Assembly: GCF_040049215.1 (NCBI RefSeq)
Contig: NZ_JBDZDN010000002.1
Coordinates: forward strand, 744,001 to 808,000
Length of the DNA stretch: 64,000 nucleotides
Direction: 5' to 3'
Source of the DNA: Mesorhizobium_K sp040049215
GTDB lineage: Bacteria > Pseudomonadota > Alphaproteobacteria > Rhizobiales > Rhizobiaceae
Part shown: positions 6,747 to 16,499 of the stretch, piece by piece
Position numbering within the stretch: position 1 is the stretch's first letter
How the letters are laid out: each line of letters starts with the position of its first letter
Notes under the pieces: model-generated
What the model was told of the DNA's origin: nothing
The model's database searches: none
The model's input: only the letters and a program-made list of their open reading frames with translations
Translations under genes and position numbers: made by a program

Positions 6747-8393
6747 CCGCGTCAGCCGCTTGTGCGTCATGCGGTGGGGGACGAGGGCTTCCGGGCCCAG
6801 CCGCCGCGCCTTGTCCTTCTCGTATTCCTCGAAATTGCCCTCGAACCATTCGACATGCGCGTCGCCCTCGAAGGCGAGCATGTGGGTCGCCATGCGGTCG
6901 AGGAACATGCGATCGTGCGAGATGATGACGGCGCAGCCCGCGTATGCTTCGAGCGCGTCTTCGAGCGCGCCCAGCGTCTCGGTGTCGAGGTCGTTTGTCG
7001 GTTCGTCGAGCAGCAGCACGTTGCCGCCGTTCTTCAGCATCTTGGCGAGGTGCACGCGGTTGCGCTGGCCGCCCGAGAGGTTGCCGACCTTCTGCTGCTG
7101 GTCGCCGCCGCGGAAGTTGAACGACGAGCAGTAGGCGCGGCTGTTCACCTCGTACTTGCCGAGCTTGATCACCTCGGCGCCGCCGGAGATTTCCTCCCAC
7201 ACGGTCTTGCTGGGGTCGAGCGCGTCGCGGCTCTGGTCGACATAGCCGAGCTTGACCGTCTCGCCGATGCGGATCGAGCCGGCGTCCGGCTTCTCCTGTT
7301 CGGTGATCATGCGGAAGAGCGTCGTCTTGCCGGCGCCGTTCGGGCCGATGATGCCGACGATGCCGCCCGGCGGCAGCTTGAAGGACAAATCCTCGATCAG
7401 CAGTTCGTCGCCAAAGCCCTTGTTCAGGCTTTCGACCTCGATGACGACGTTGCCCAGCCGCTCGCCGGCCGGGATGACGATCTGCGTGTCGGTCGGCCTG
7501 CGCTTGTCGGCCTGCTCGACCAGATCCTCATAGGCCTTGATGCGCGCCTTCGACTTCGTCTGCCGCGCCTTCGGGCTCGACGCGATCCATTCGCGCTCGC
7601 GCCAGATCGCCTTCTGGCGGGCGTCGTCCTCGCGCCCTTCCTGGATCAGGCGCTTGGCCTTGGCGTCGAGATATTTGGTGTAGTTGCCCTCGTAGGGGAT
7701 GCCGCGGCCGCGGTCGAGTTCGAGAATCCAGCCGGTGACGTTGTCGAGGAAGTAGCGGTCGTGGGTGATGATCAGCACCGAGCCAGGATAGTCGCGCAGG
7801 TGCTTTTCCAGCCAGGCGGTCGTCTCGGCGTCGAGATGGTTGGTCGGCTCGTCGAGCAGCAAGAGGTCGGGCTGCTCGAGCAGCAGCCGGCAGAGCGCGA
7901 CGCGGCGGCGCTCGCCGCCCGACAGCGTGGTGACGTCGGCCTCCTTGGGCGGGCATCCCAGCGCTTCCATCGCCATCTCGACCTGCTGCTCCAGATCCCA
8001 GAGGTTCAGCCGGTCCATCTCGTCCTGGAGCCTGGCCGACTCGTCGGCCGTCTCGTCGGAATAGTTCATCATCAGCTCGTTGTAGCGCTCGATGATGGCG
8101 GTCTTCTTGATGACGCCTTCCATGACGTTGCCGAAGACGTTGAGCGCCGGGTCGAGCTCCGGCTCCTGCGCCAGATAGCCCACGGTCGCCTTGTCTGCGA
8201 GCCAGGCCTCGCCCGAATATTCCTTGTCGATCCCGGCCATGATCTTGAGCACGGTCGACTTGCCCGACCCGTTCGGACCCAGGATGCCGATCTTGGCGTC
8301 CGGGTAGAAGGACAGATGCAGGTTCTCGAGGACTTTCTTGGTGCCGTAGGACTTGTTGAGCCCGGCCATATGATAGATGAACTGGCGTGCCAC
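6744..8393 (-). CDS. ettA: Energy-dependent translational throttle protein EttA (ABC-F)
   Basis: 549 aa soluble ABC-F ATPase that binds the ribosomal E site and gates entry into elongation according to the ATP/ADP ratio. It has two ATPase domains. The first has GPNGSGKST near residue 40, LSGGERRRVALC, and DEPTNHLDAET. The second has GPNGAGKTT near 350, LSGGQRNRVHLA, and DEPTNDLDTET. The charged linker around residues 240-300 (KAIWREREWIASSPKARQTKSKAR) matches the EttA subgroup. The start appears to be GTG at 8393. The 3' end is duplicated, diverged, at 5593-5660. Confidence 0.95.
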   Translation of the reverse strand: MARQFIYHMAGLNKSYGTKKVLENLHLSFYPDAKIGILGPNGSGKSTVLKIMAGIDKEYSGEAWLADKATVGYLAQEPELDPALNVFGNVMEGVIKKTAIIERYNELMMNYSDETADESARLQDEMDRLNLWDLEQQVEMAMEALGCPPKEADVTTLSGGERRRVALCRLLLEQPDLLLLDEPTNHLDAETTAWLEKHLRDYPGSVLIITHDRYFLDNVTGWILELDRGRGIPYEGNYTKYLDAKAKRLIQEGREDDARQKAIWREREWIASSPKARQTKSKARIKAYEDLVEQADKRRPTDTQIVIPAGERLGNVVIEVESLNKGFGDELLIEDLSFKLPPGGIVGIIGPNGAGKTTLFRMITEQEKPDAGSIRIGETVKLGYVDQSRDALDPSKTVWEEISGGAEVIKLGKYEVNSRAYCSSFNFRGGDQQQKVGNLSGGQRNRVHLAKMLKNGGNVLLLDEPTNDLDTETLGALEDALEAYAGCAVIISHDRMFLDRMATHMLAFEGDAHVEWFEGNFEEYEKDKARRLGPEALVPHRMTHKRLTR

Positions 8394-8477
8394 GCGCGCG
8401 GTATCCCTGATCTGGATGGAGAGTTGCGCGCTATTTAGGCGATGCGGCCCGGAACGGCAATGGCCGGTTGGCCCTGA

Positions 8478-9235
8478 TCAAGTCTTGATGCGCCAGCCGG
8501 TCTTGAATATCCACCACACAAAGACGAGACACACCGCAAGGAACAGCACCGTCATGCCGAGGCTGACGGCCACATTGACGTCGGCCGTGCCATAGAAGCT
8601 CCAGCGGAAGCCGCTGACCAGATAGAGCACCGGGTTGAACAGCGTGATGGTGCGCCAGACCGGCGGCAGCATGTCGATCGAGTAGAAGCTGCCGCCGAGG
8701 AAGGTGAGCGGCGTGACGATCAGAAGCGGGATGAGCTGCAGCTTCTCGAAATTGGTAGCCCAGATGCCGATGATGAAGCCGAACAGGCTGAAGGTCACCG
8801 CGGTCAGCACCAGGAACAGCAGCATGAAGAACGGATGCTGGATTTCGAGCGGAACGAAGAGGCCGGCAGTGGCCAGTATGATCAGGCCGATCATGATGGA
8901 CTTGGTGGCGGCCGCGCCGACATATGCAAGCACGACCTCGACGAAGGACACCGGCGCGGAGAGAAGCTCGTAGATGGTGCCGACGAATTTCGGGAAATAG
9001 ATGCCGAAGGACGCATTGGAGATGCTCTGCGTGAGCAGCGACAGCATGATCAGCCCCGGCACGATGAAGGCGCCATAGGCGACGCCGCCGACCTCGCTGA
9101 TGCGCGAGCCTATCGCCGCGCCGAAGACGACGAAATAGAGCGAGGTCGAAACGACAGGCGACACCACGCTCTGCAAGAGCGTGCGCCAGGTGCGCGACAT
9201 CTCGAACTTGTAGATCGCCTTCACAGCATGGAAGT

Positions 9236-9239
<4 letters not shown>
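8478..9239 (-). CDS. ABC-2 type transporter permease
   Basis: 253 aa with six predicted membrane helices and the ABC-2 family look (FEMSRTWRTLLQSVVSPVVSTSLYFVVFG at the N-terminus; SGFRWSFYG near the last helices). It forms an exporter with the ATPase encoded upstream; the genes overlap by 4 nt (ATGA at 9236-9239). The substrate is unknown; relatives are annotated as drug, lipid or polysaccharide exporters. Inner membrane. Confidence 0.88.
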
Positions 9240-10162
<923 letters not shown>

Positions 10163-10401
10163 GGGAAATGTCTGAAATGGTCGGGGATTGCGCCAAATCC
10201 GGCGCTGGGGAAAGCAATAGGGGCTATATAGGCCTTCCTGCCCGCCCCGCAAGCCGATGGCGGCGGCTTCCTGACAAACTCTAAGCCTTCTCGCCACCCG
10301 GGCGTGGCCGCTCCAGACGGTGGACGGCCAGGCTCTTGTGCCGCCCGCTGGACGAGAGCATCGTGACGAGGATGCCTGTCGAGCAGCAAAGGGGAGCCGA
10401 G

Positions 10402-10635
10402 ATGCGGTGGGTTCATACAGCAGTGATCGTGGTTCTGGCGGTGGCGTTTCTGATTTTCGCCTTGCAGAACCTGCAAAGCGTCACGGTGGCCTTCCTGGGC
10501 TTCGGCATAACAGCGCCGCTCGCCCTCCTTTTCTTGGTGATCTACCTGCTCGGCATGGCGACAGGCGGCAGCGCCTGGACCCTGATCCGCTGGGCGTGGC
10601 AGGGTTCGCGCCACCCGGAGGTGGCGCAGAAGTAA
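10402..10635 (+). CDS. LapA/DUF1049-family small membrane protein
   Basis: 77 aa from ATG 10402, chosen because GGGGAG lies 5 nt upstream and the membrane helix starts soon after. Two helices (about residues 6-24 and 38-60) around the family motif FALQNLQSVTVAFLGF. LapA-domain proteins are small inner-membrane proteins; in enterobacteria LapA works with LapB in LPS assembly, but alphaproteobacterial members lack that context. No LapB neighbour here. Confidence 0.75.
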   Translation: MRWVHTAVIVVLAVAFLIFALQNLQSVTVAFLGFGITAPLALLFLVIYLLGMATGGSAWTLIRWAWQGSRHPEVAQK

Positions 10636-10644
10636 CGCAGTTTC

Positions 10645-11232
10645 TTAAGGCTTCGACGGCGGGGTTACGATCTCGTAGCTGCAGGCGAAGGAGGCAGCCG
10701 CTATGCGGTAGGTGTCGGCAGGGTCGGACGGCGATTGCACGATCGCATCGCCCGGCCTTGCGACCATCGCCTCGCCCCACGGTGCTGTGAAGACGAATTC
10801 GCCTTCCGAAGGCGGCACGATGAAATAGCCCATTTCCGTGCCCTTCGGCACGAAGCTCCGGTAGCCTGAGGCGTCCGCTTCGGACTGGGCATCGCCGTAA
10901 CGGGCCGGAAACTTCGCCGCCGACACGAGATATTCTTCGTTGCCGGTCTCGGGGCAGCGGTTGCGGACGACCCAGTCGCCTGCCTCGGCCGGCTTGGAAC
11001 TCGTCTCCACGCCTTCGCTCTTGATCACCGTTACGACGACCTCGCCGGCGACTGCCGGCCGTGCATCGACCGGTTTGGTCTTGTGGGCGACGCCCGTGCG
11101 GCCGTCTTTCGCGGCCGCCGCGAAAAGGGCCACCTGATCTTTCTGCGGAGCCTTCGCAACTGCCCCGACCGGGAGCAGCGCGACTAAAGCGAAGACCGCG
11201 GCGGCGACGCCCATCGTGAACCGGAATTTCAT
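10645..11232 (-). CDS. Exported protein with two PGDYG-like repeats
   Basis: 195 aa from ATG 11232, preceded by AAGGAG. Sec signal peptide (about residues 7-26, ending AVAKA). The mature region repeats a motif twice: AGDWVVRN...EEYLVSAAKFPARYG around residues 105-140 and RPGDAIVQS...DTYRIAAASFACSYE around 160-190. This resembles the PGDYG family, here duplicated and exported, which is unusual for a usually cytosolic short protein. Function unknown. Divergent from the lipase-like gene at 11405, with a shared 172-bp intergenic region. Confidence 0.6.
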   Translation of the reverse strand: MKFRFTMGVAAAVFALVALLPVGAVAKAPQKDQVALFAAAAKDGRTGVAHKTKPVDARPAVAGEVVVTVIKSEGVETSSKPAEAGDWVVRNRCPETGNEEYLVSAAKFPARYGDAQSEADASGYRSFVPKGTEMGYFIVPPSEGEFVFTAPWGEAMVARPGDAIVQSPSDPADTYRIAAASFACSYEIVTPPSKP

Positions 11233-11404
11233 TGACTGGCTCCTTGCATTCCCGCGAATTTCACTATGCCGATCCCGGCGAGGCGTGAAAAGTGCCCATT
11301 CATCAAGACAGGCGTGCGACACATCGAAAATCGGCGAGGCGGCCAAGGACGCTGTCCCTTGACGATCCGCACTGCATCGCCAACAGTCGACGCGGAGACA
11401 AGAC

Positions 11405-12346
11405 ATGCCGTTCGACGACCGTAGAACCGTCGCATCACTGAGCGGCGCGTCGCTCAATCTCTACACGTGCCTCGCGAACGTCCCCGCCCGCGCCGTGGTA
11501 CAGGTCAACCACGGCCTCGCCGAGCATGCGCTGCGCTACGAGCGGTTCGCCGACTTCCTCGCCGAGCGCGGCTTTCACAGCTACGCGCACGACCATCGCG
11601 GCCACGGCTTCACTACCGCGCCCGACGCGCCGCCGGGCCGCTTCGGCACGCCGAGCGGGCGCGACAAGGTCATCGCCGACGTTGCGGCCATCCATGGCGT
11701 TATCCGGGCTGAACATCCCGGCCTGCCGGTGATCGTCTTCGGACATTCGATGGGCGGGCTGATCGCGTTGAACTATCTGCTGCGCCATCCGGAGGGGGTG
11801 CATGCCGCCGCGATATGGAACGCGAATTTCTCTGCCGGCCTCGCGGGCCGCGCGGCGCAGGCGATCCTCGCCTGGGAAAAGTTCCGGCTCGGCTCAGACG
11901 TACCGTCGCGGCTCTTGCCCCGCCTCACCTTCCAGGCCTGGGGAAAAAAAGTGCCGGGCCACAGGACGCCGTTCGACTGGCTTTCGCGCGACCAGGACGA
12001 GGTGCAAAAATACGTCGAAGACCCGCTCTGCGGCTGGGACGCCTCGGTCTCGCTCTGGCAGGATTTGTTCGGCTTCATCTTCTTCGGAGCCGACGACGCC
12101 AATTTTTCTCGCCCCGGGCGCGACCTGCCGATCAATCTCGTTGGCGGCGCCAGCGACCCTGCGACCGACGGCGGCAAGGCCGTCGAACACCTTGGGGACC
12201 GGCTCAGGCGGATGGGCTTTTCGAATCTGGTTTCAACGGTTTACGCCGATACCCGCCATGAAAGCCTGAACGAGTTGAATCGGAACGTGATCATGGCGAA
12301 TTTTGTGGAGTGGCTTGATCGAACCTTGAATAACCCATCGCGATAG
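11405..12346 (+). CDS. Alpha/beta hydrolase, lysophospholipase/monoglyceride-lipase-like
   Basis: 313 aa. Ser hydrolase fold with oxyanion region VNHGLAEHALRY, second motif HDHRGHG, nucleophile elbow GHSMGG, acid region GGASDPATDGG and catalytic His in ADTRHESLNE. This set is typical of the PldB/monoacylglycerol-lipase group that cleaves lyso- or monoacylglycerols. No signal peptide, so cytosolic. GGAGA precedes the ATG at a suitable distance. Followed after 9 nt by the DUF4160/DUF2442 pair, which need not be functionally related. Confidence 0.88.
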   Translation: MPFDDRRTVASLSGASLNLYTCLANVPARAVVQVNHGLAEHALRYERFADFLAERGFHSYAHDHRGHGFTTAPDAPPGRFGTPSGRDKVIADVAAIHGVIRAEHPGLPVIVFGHSMGGLIALNYLLRHPEGVHAAAIWNANFSAGLAGRAAQAILAWEKFRLGSDVPSRLLPRLTFQAWGKKVPGHRTPFDWLSRDQDEVQKYVEDPLCGWDASVSLWQDLFGFIFFGADDANFSRPGRDLPINLVGGASDPATDGGKAVEHLGDRLRRMGFSNLVSTVYADTRHESLNELNRNVIMANFVEWLDRTLNNPSR

Positions 12347-12355
12347 GTTATTTCG

Positions 12356-12594
12356 ATGGTGACGGTTCTATGCATCGACGGTTTCAGGATCGTTATCTTT
12401 CTTGACGACCACGAACCCGCGCACGTGCATGTCTTCGGTGACGGAGAAGCCAAGATAAACCTTGTCAGCGCCGGTGGCCGCCCGAGTTGGTCTGGGCAGT
12501 CGGGATGAAGCACGCCGACATCGGTAATTGCATGAGGTTGGTCGAACGGAATCGCGAGGCTCTGCTCATCCGATGGAACGACATACATGGCTGA
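12356..12594 (+). pseudogene. DUF4160 protein gene with a one-base frameshift
   Basis: From ATG 12356 the frame gives MVTVLCIDGFRIVIFLDDHEP with AHVHVFGDGEAKINL, typical DUF4160, and stops at 12508 after 50 codons. The family C-terminus (VWAVGMKHADIGNCMRL, then LLIRWNDIHG) continues in another frame to a stop at 12592-12594. Adding one G near 12485 (CCGAG to CCGGAG, giving RPELVWAVG) restores a 79-residue protein. It overlaps the DUF2442 start by 8 nt, as usual for this pair. Recent mutation or a sequencing error are both possible. Confidence 0.8.
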
Positions 12595-12994
12595 ATTGAC
12601 GGACAAGGAAATCGACGCGGCATTGGCGCGGGGCCAGGCGGCGGCAACCAACGATCCCCGTGCAGCAAGCGCCCGCTATGATCACCGGCTCGGCCGCATC
12701 GTCGTCGAGCTTACCAACGGATGCACCTTCGCCTTTCCGCCTCGCCTCGCCCAAGGCCTCGAAGCTGCTACCGAAGACGAACTGGCCGAAGTGGAAATCA
12801 TGGGCGCCGGCTACGGCCTGCATTGGGAGACGCTCGACGTGGACTTCACCGTTCCCGGCCTCCTCGCCGGCATCTTCGGCACGCGGGCTTATATGGCGCG
12901 CCAGGCCGGCCGCGCGACCTCGTCGGCCAAGGCCGCAGCCGCTCGCGCCAATGGGGCAAAAGGCGGACGCCCCAGGAAATCCAGTGTCCGCTGA
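12587..12994 (+). CDS. DUF2442 domain protein
   Basis: 135 aa. The domain (about residues 25-90) shows ARYDHRLGRIVVELTNGCTF with FPP, then AEVEIMGAGYGLHWETLDVD and TVPGLLAGIFG. The tail is Ala/Lys/Arg-rich and ends GGRPRKS, suggesting nucleic acid binding. DUF2442 genes commonly follow DUF4160 genes in compact toxin-antitoxin-like pairs; that reading is inference. The upstream partner is frameshifted here, so this protein may act alone. The start ATG at 12587 lies inside the end of the DUF4160 reading frame. Confidence 0.8.
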   Translation: MAELTDKEIDAALARGQAAATNDPRAASARYDHRLGRIVVELTNGCTFAFPPRLAQGLEAATEDELAEVEIMGAGYGLHWETLDVDFTVPGLLAGIFGTRAYMARQAGRATSSAKAAAARANGAKGGRPRKSSVR

Positions 12995-13060
12995 GCCGTG
13001 GCACATGACATCGGCCCCGCCCGTTGCTAGACGGGGCGCTCGAAAAGAGACACGCCACCG

Positions 13061-14230
13061 ATGTCCCAACCTCCTCTCCACGGCGTTCGCGTCATCGAAC
13101 TCGCGCGCATCCTGGCCGGCCCATGGGCCGGGCAGGTGCTCGCCGACCTCGGCGCGGACGTGATCAAGGTCGAGAACCCCGACGGCGGCGACGACACGCG
13201 CAAATGGGGGCCTCCTTTCGTCACCGGCCACGACGGCGAGAACCTGTCGGCCGCCTACTACCACTCCTGCAACCGCGGCAAGCGCTCGATCGCGGTCGAC
13301 TTCTCGACGGCGGAAGGCGCGGCGATCGTCCGAAAGCTCGTCGCGACGGCGGACGTGCTGATCGAGAACTTCAAGCTCGGCGGACTGAGGAAATACGGGC
13401 TCGACTGGGACAGCCTGCGCAAGATCAACCCGCGTCTCGTCTACTGCTCGATCACCGGCTTCGGGCAGGACGGACCCTATGCCCCGCGCGCGGGCTACGA
13501 CTTCATCATCCAGGGGATAGGCGGGCTGATGTCGATCACCGGCGAGCCGGGCCGCGAACCGCAGAAGGTGGGCGTCGCAGTCTCCGACATCTTCACCGGC
13601 CTCTATTCGGTGATCGCGATACAGGCGGCCCTCCGCCACGCGGAGGCGACGGGCGAAGGCCAGCATATCGACATGGCGCTGCTCGATACCCAGGTCTCCG
13701 TTCTGGGCAACCAGAATCTCAACTACCTCGTCTCCGGCGAGGCGCCGGTGCAGATGGGCAACGCCCACATGAACATCGCGCCTTACGAGGTGCTGCCGGT
13801 CAAGGACGGCTTCTTCATCCTCGCCGTTGGCAATGACGGGCAGTTCCAGCGCTTCTGCAAGGTGGTCGGGCTGGACCGTCTGACGACCGATCCCGACTTC
13901 GCCACCAATCCGGCGCGCGTGGTCAACCGGGTCCGGCTGCGCGAGACCCTAGTCGCCGCGCTGGCGGCGTGGGAGCGCGACGGGCTTCTGCCCGAACTGG
14001 ACGCGGCCGGAGTGCCCGCGAGTCCGATAAACGACATCGCGCGGATGTTCGCGGACCCGCAGGTGGTCGCACGCGGCATGCGCATGGATCTCGACGACGG
14101 ACATGGCAACATGCTGCCCTCGGTACGCTCGCCGATGCTGATGTCGGCAACGCCGCCGGCCTACGATCGCCCCTCGCCGCGGCTTGGCGAGCATACGGCT
14201 GAAATCCTGGCCGAACTGGAGAAGACATGA
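13061..14230 (+). CDS. CaiB/BaiF family (class III) CoA-transferase
   Basis: 389 aa. Family features: GVRVIELARILAGPWAGQVLADLGADVIKVE at the N-terminus, RGKRSIAVDF, GFGQDGPY, and the likely catalytic Asp in AVSDIFTGLYS (about residue 170). The enzyme moves CoA between carboxylic acids. Overlaps the next gene by ATGA, so both are translated together and probably act in one pathway. The substrate is unknown; formyl-CoA:oxalate transferase is a relative, but no specific marker was recognised. Confidence 0.9.
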   Translation: MSQPPLHGVRVIELARILAGPWAGQVLADLGADVIKVENPDGGDDTRKWGPPFVTGHDGENLSAAYYHSCNRGKRSIAVDFSTAEGAAIVRKLVATADVLIENFKLGGLRKYGLDWDSLRKINPRLVYCSITGFGQDGPYAPRAGYDFIIQGIGGLMSITGEPGREPQKVGVAVSDIFTGLYSVIAIQAALRHAEATGEGQHIDMALLDTQVSVLGNQNLNYLVSGEAPVQMGNAHMNIAPYEVLPVKDGFFILAVGNDGQFQRFCKVVGLDRLTTDPDFATNPARVVNRVRLRETLVAALAAWERDGLLPELDAAGVPASPINDIARMFADPQVVARGMRMDLDDGHGNMLPSVRSPMLMSATPPAYDRPSPRLGEHTAEILAELEKT

Positions 14231-15876
14231 AAACAGGCGGACAGTTGATCGTGGACGCGCTCGAGGCGAACGGCGTCGAGCGCATCTTCTGCGTGCCCGG
14301 CGAATCCTATCTCGCGGTGCTTGACGCGCTCTACGATTCTCCGATCAAGACCATCGTCTGCCGGCAGGAAGGCGGCGCGGCCATGATGGCCGATTGCGAG
14401 GGCCGGCTGACCGGCCGACCGGGTATCTGCTTCGTCACGCGCGGCCCCGGCGCGACCAACGCGTCGGCCGGCGTCCACATCGCCCGGCAGGACTCCAACC
14501 CGATGATCCTCTTCATCGGCCAGATCGCACGTGGCATCCGGGAACGTGAGGCCTTCCAGGAGGTCGACTACAAGCGCTTCTATGGCGACATGGCCAAATG
14601 GGTGGTCGAGATCGACGATGCCTCGCGCATTCCGGAACTCGTCACCCGCGCCTTTGCCGTCGCCACCTCCGGCCGGCCGGGGCCGGTGGTGATCGCGCTG
14701 CCGGAGGACATGCTGACCGACCTGGTCGATGCGCCGAAGCCGCGCGCCTTCACACCGGTGGAGACGCGTGCGGGCGAACCTGAGATCACGGCTCTCCAGA
14801 CATCGCTCGACAAAGCACAGAGGCCTTTCGTCATCCTCGGCGGCACGCGCTGGACGGAGGAAGCCGTCAGGCAGATGTGCGCGTCGCTAGAACGCTGGAA
14901 GCTGCCGGCCGGCTGCTCCTTCCGTAGGCAGGCGCTCTGCGACCAGCTTCATCCGAGTTATGCCGGAGACGTCGGCATCGGCGTGAACCCCAAGCTCGCC
15001 GCCTATATAAAGGCAGCCGATCTCGTGCTCCTGGTCGGCTGCCGTTTCGGCGAGATGCCCTCGGCGGACTACACGCTGCTGAAGAGCCCCTACCCCGACC
15101 AGAAGCTCGTGCACGTCTATCCCGACCCGCACGAACTCGGCCGCGTCTACCGGCCGACAGTGGCGATCAACGCGACGCCGGCGGCCTTCGCGGAAGCCTT
15201 CGCGAAAACCGCGCCGGCGGCAACGCCGGCCTGGGCAAACCGCACCGAGGAACTGCACCAGAACTATCTCGAATGGTCGACGCCGCCGCAGACCGGTCCC
15301 GGCACGGTGCATATGGGTGCGATCATGACGCATCTCGAAGCGGTGCTGCCGGAGGATGCGATCATCTGCAATGGCGCCGGCAATTTCGCCACCTGGATGC
15401 ACCGCTTCCATCGTTACCGCCGCTTCGCCACGCAGGCCGCGCCGACCTCCGGCTCGATGGGCTACGGCGTGCCGGCAGGGGTTGCGGCGAAACATCTGTT
15501 CCCGGACCGCGAGGTGATCGTCTGGGCGGGCGACGGGGATTTCCTCATGCACGGACAGGAATTCGCCACTGCCGTCCAGTACGGCCTGCCGGTCATCGTC
15601 GTGATCCTCAACAACGGCATCTATGGCACGATCCGCATGCACCAGGAGCGTGACTATCCCGGGCGCGTCTCGGGAACTGATCTTGCAAACCCCGACTTCG
15701 CCGCCTATGCCCGCGCCTTCGGCGGGCATGGCGAGACGGTTGAAAAGACCGACGAATTCGCGCCGGCCTTCGAGCGCGCGAGGAAAAGCGGCAAGCCGGC
15801 CATCATCGAGATCAAGCTCGATCCCGAGGCGATCACGCCGACAAAGACGCTGACTGACATCAGGGAGGGCCGGTAG
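14227..15876 (+). CDS. Thiamine-diphosphate enzyme, acetolactate-synthase-like
   Basis: 549 aa. N-terminal Pyr domain with catalytic Glu in CRQEGGAAMMAD, a central domain around 190-330, and a C-terminal PP domain with GDGDFLMHGQEFATA and LNNGIYGTIRMHQ for Mg-ThDP. Overall it resembles catabolic or orphan ALS-type enzymes rather than the biosynthetic IlvB (no IlvH subunit nearby). ATGA overlap with the CoA-transferase suggests action on the acid released or activated there. An oxalyl-CoA-decarboxylase-like role is conceivable, but motif similarity is closer to ALS. Confidence 0.88.
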   Translation: MKTGGQLIVDALEANGVERIFCVPGESYLAVLDALYDSPIKTIVCRQEGGAAMMADCEGRLTGRPGICFVTRGPGATNASAGVHIARQDSNPMILFIGQIARGIREREAFQEVDYKRFYGDMAKWVVEIDDASRIPELVTRAFAVATSGRPGPVVIALPEDMLTDLVDAPKPRAFTPVETRAGEPEITALQTSLDKAQRPFVILGGTRWTEEAVRQMCASLERWKLPAGCSFRRQALCDQLHPSYAGDVGIGVNPKLAAYIKAADLVLLVGCRFGEMPSADYTLLKSPYPDQKLVHVYPDPHELGRVYRPTVAINATPAAFAEAFAKTAPAATPAWANRTEELHQNYLEWSTPPQTGPGTVHMGAIMTHLEAVLPEDAIICNGAGNFATWMHRFHRYRRFATQAAPTSGSMGYGVPAGVAAKHLFPDREVIVWAGDGDFLMHGQEFATAVQYGLPVIVVILNNGIYGTIRMHQERDYPGRVSGTDLANPDFAAYARAFGGHGETVEKTDEFAPAFERARKSGKPAIIEIKLDPEAITPTKTLTDIREGR

Positions 15877-15902
15877 GCGGCGGAGGCCGGCGCCGCCGCC
15901 TT
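15876..15902. terminator. Possible bidirectional hairpin terminator
   Basis: GGCGGCG (15876-15882) pairs with CGCCGCC (15891-15897), followed by GCCTTCTTC on the plus strand. It lies between the convergent ThDP-enzyme and CHRD genes. The T-run is weak, so this is tentative. Confidence 0.4.
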
Positions 15903-15916
15903 CTTCACCAGCGTGA

Positions 15917-16357
15917 CTACATCGCCTTTTCGACCTGTCCGCGGATCTCGCCATCCGGATGCGCGGCGGTGTGGACGTTGATGTAGAGCCTGCCGGCCAC
16001 CAGGTCGGCGGCCTGCGCGTCGGTCAGCGTCGCAGTTCCGCTGGCACCGCTCTTCGTGTCCTCGATCGGTACCGCCACGCCTGCATTTCCGCCTTTGGCG
16101 GCCGGTCCATGGAAATGCGCCGCCGTCGCCTCGCCGGTAAGGCCGGAATATTCGATCGTCCAGTCGAGCTTCTTGGTGTCGCTATCGAAGCTGACAGTGG
16201 CCGTGCCCTTGCCGGCGCTGTCGTTCGGCGGCACTTCCTGGGCGGCGTCCAGCGTCGCCGACATTTTCATCATTTCGGCAGCAGCAGGCGATGCGGCGAA
16301 CAGTGCGATAGAGATTGCGAGGCCAGCCGCAAGCGGCGCGATACTGAAGGTACGCAT
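15917..16357 (-). CDS. Exported CHRD domain protein
   Basis: 146 aa from ATG 16357 with GGAGG upstream. Sec signal peptide (residues about 5-27, AASPAAAE). The rest is one CHRD domain: SATLDAAQEVPP, TVSFDSDTKKLDWTIEYSGL, AAHFHGPA, then LYINVHTAAHPDGEIRGQV. CHRD domains are beta-rich extracellular modules of unknown biochemical role, found in bacterial exported proteins and chordin. Probably periplasmic. Single gene. Confidence 0.88.
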   Translation of the reverse strand: MRTFSIAPLAAGLAISIALFAASPAAAEMMKMSATLDAAQEVPPNDSAGKGTATVSFDSDTKKLDWTIEYSGLTGEATAAHFHGPAAKGGNAGVAVPIEDTKSGASGTATLTDAQAADLVAGRLYINVHTAAHPDGEIRGQVEKAM

Positions 16358-16448
16358 GTCAATTCCTCCCTTAGTTCTCAAAGCCGCACGGTTCTGCCGG
16401 CAGCTGCGCCATTAACGAAGCGCACGCCGGTAAGTTTCCCTCGATAGC

Positions 16449-16475
16449 AAAAAAGGGGCGGTTGCCCGCCCCTTT
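16449..16475 (-). terminator. Intrinsic terminator of the pyrimidine/ABC operon
   Basis: On the minus strand, AAAGGGGCGG pairs with CCGCCCCTTT around a 4-nt loop (16452-16475) and runs into a T-tract (16456-16449). It lies 25 nt after the stop of the substrate-binding protein gene. This is the best intrinsic terminator seen in the window. Confidence 0.8.
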
Positions 16476-16499
16476 CGCAGTCCCAGGATTCCGAAGCCG

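Noticed and set aside
6762..8438. A 558-codon plus-strand frame opposite ettA
   Set aside because: EttA motifs on the minus strand account for the whole region.
12356..12594. Programmed frameshift in the DUF4160 gene
   Set aside because: There is no slippery run or stimulating structure at the break; a one-base loss in CCGGAG explains it better.
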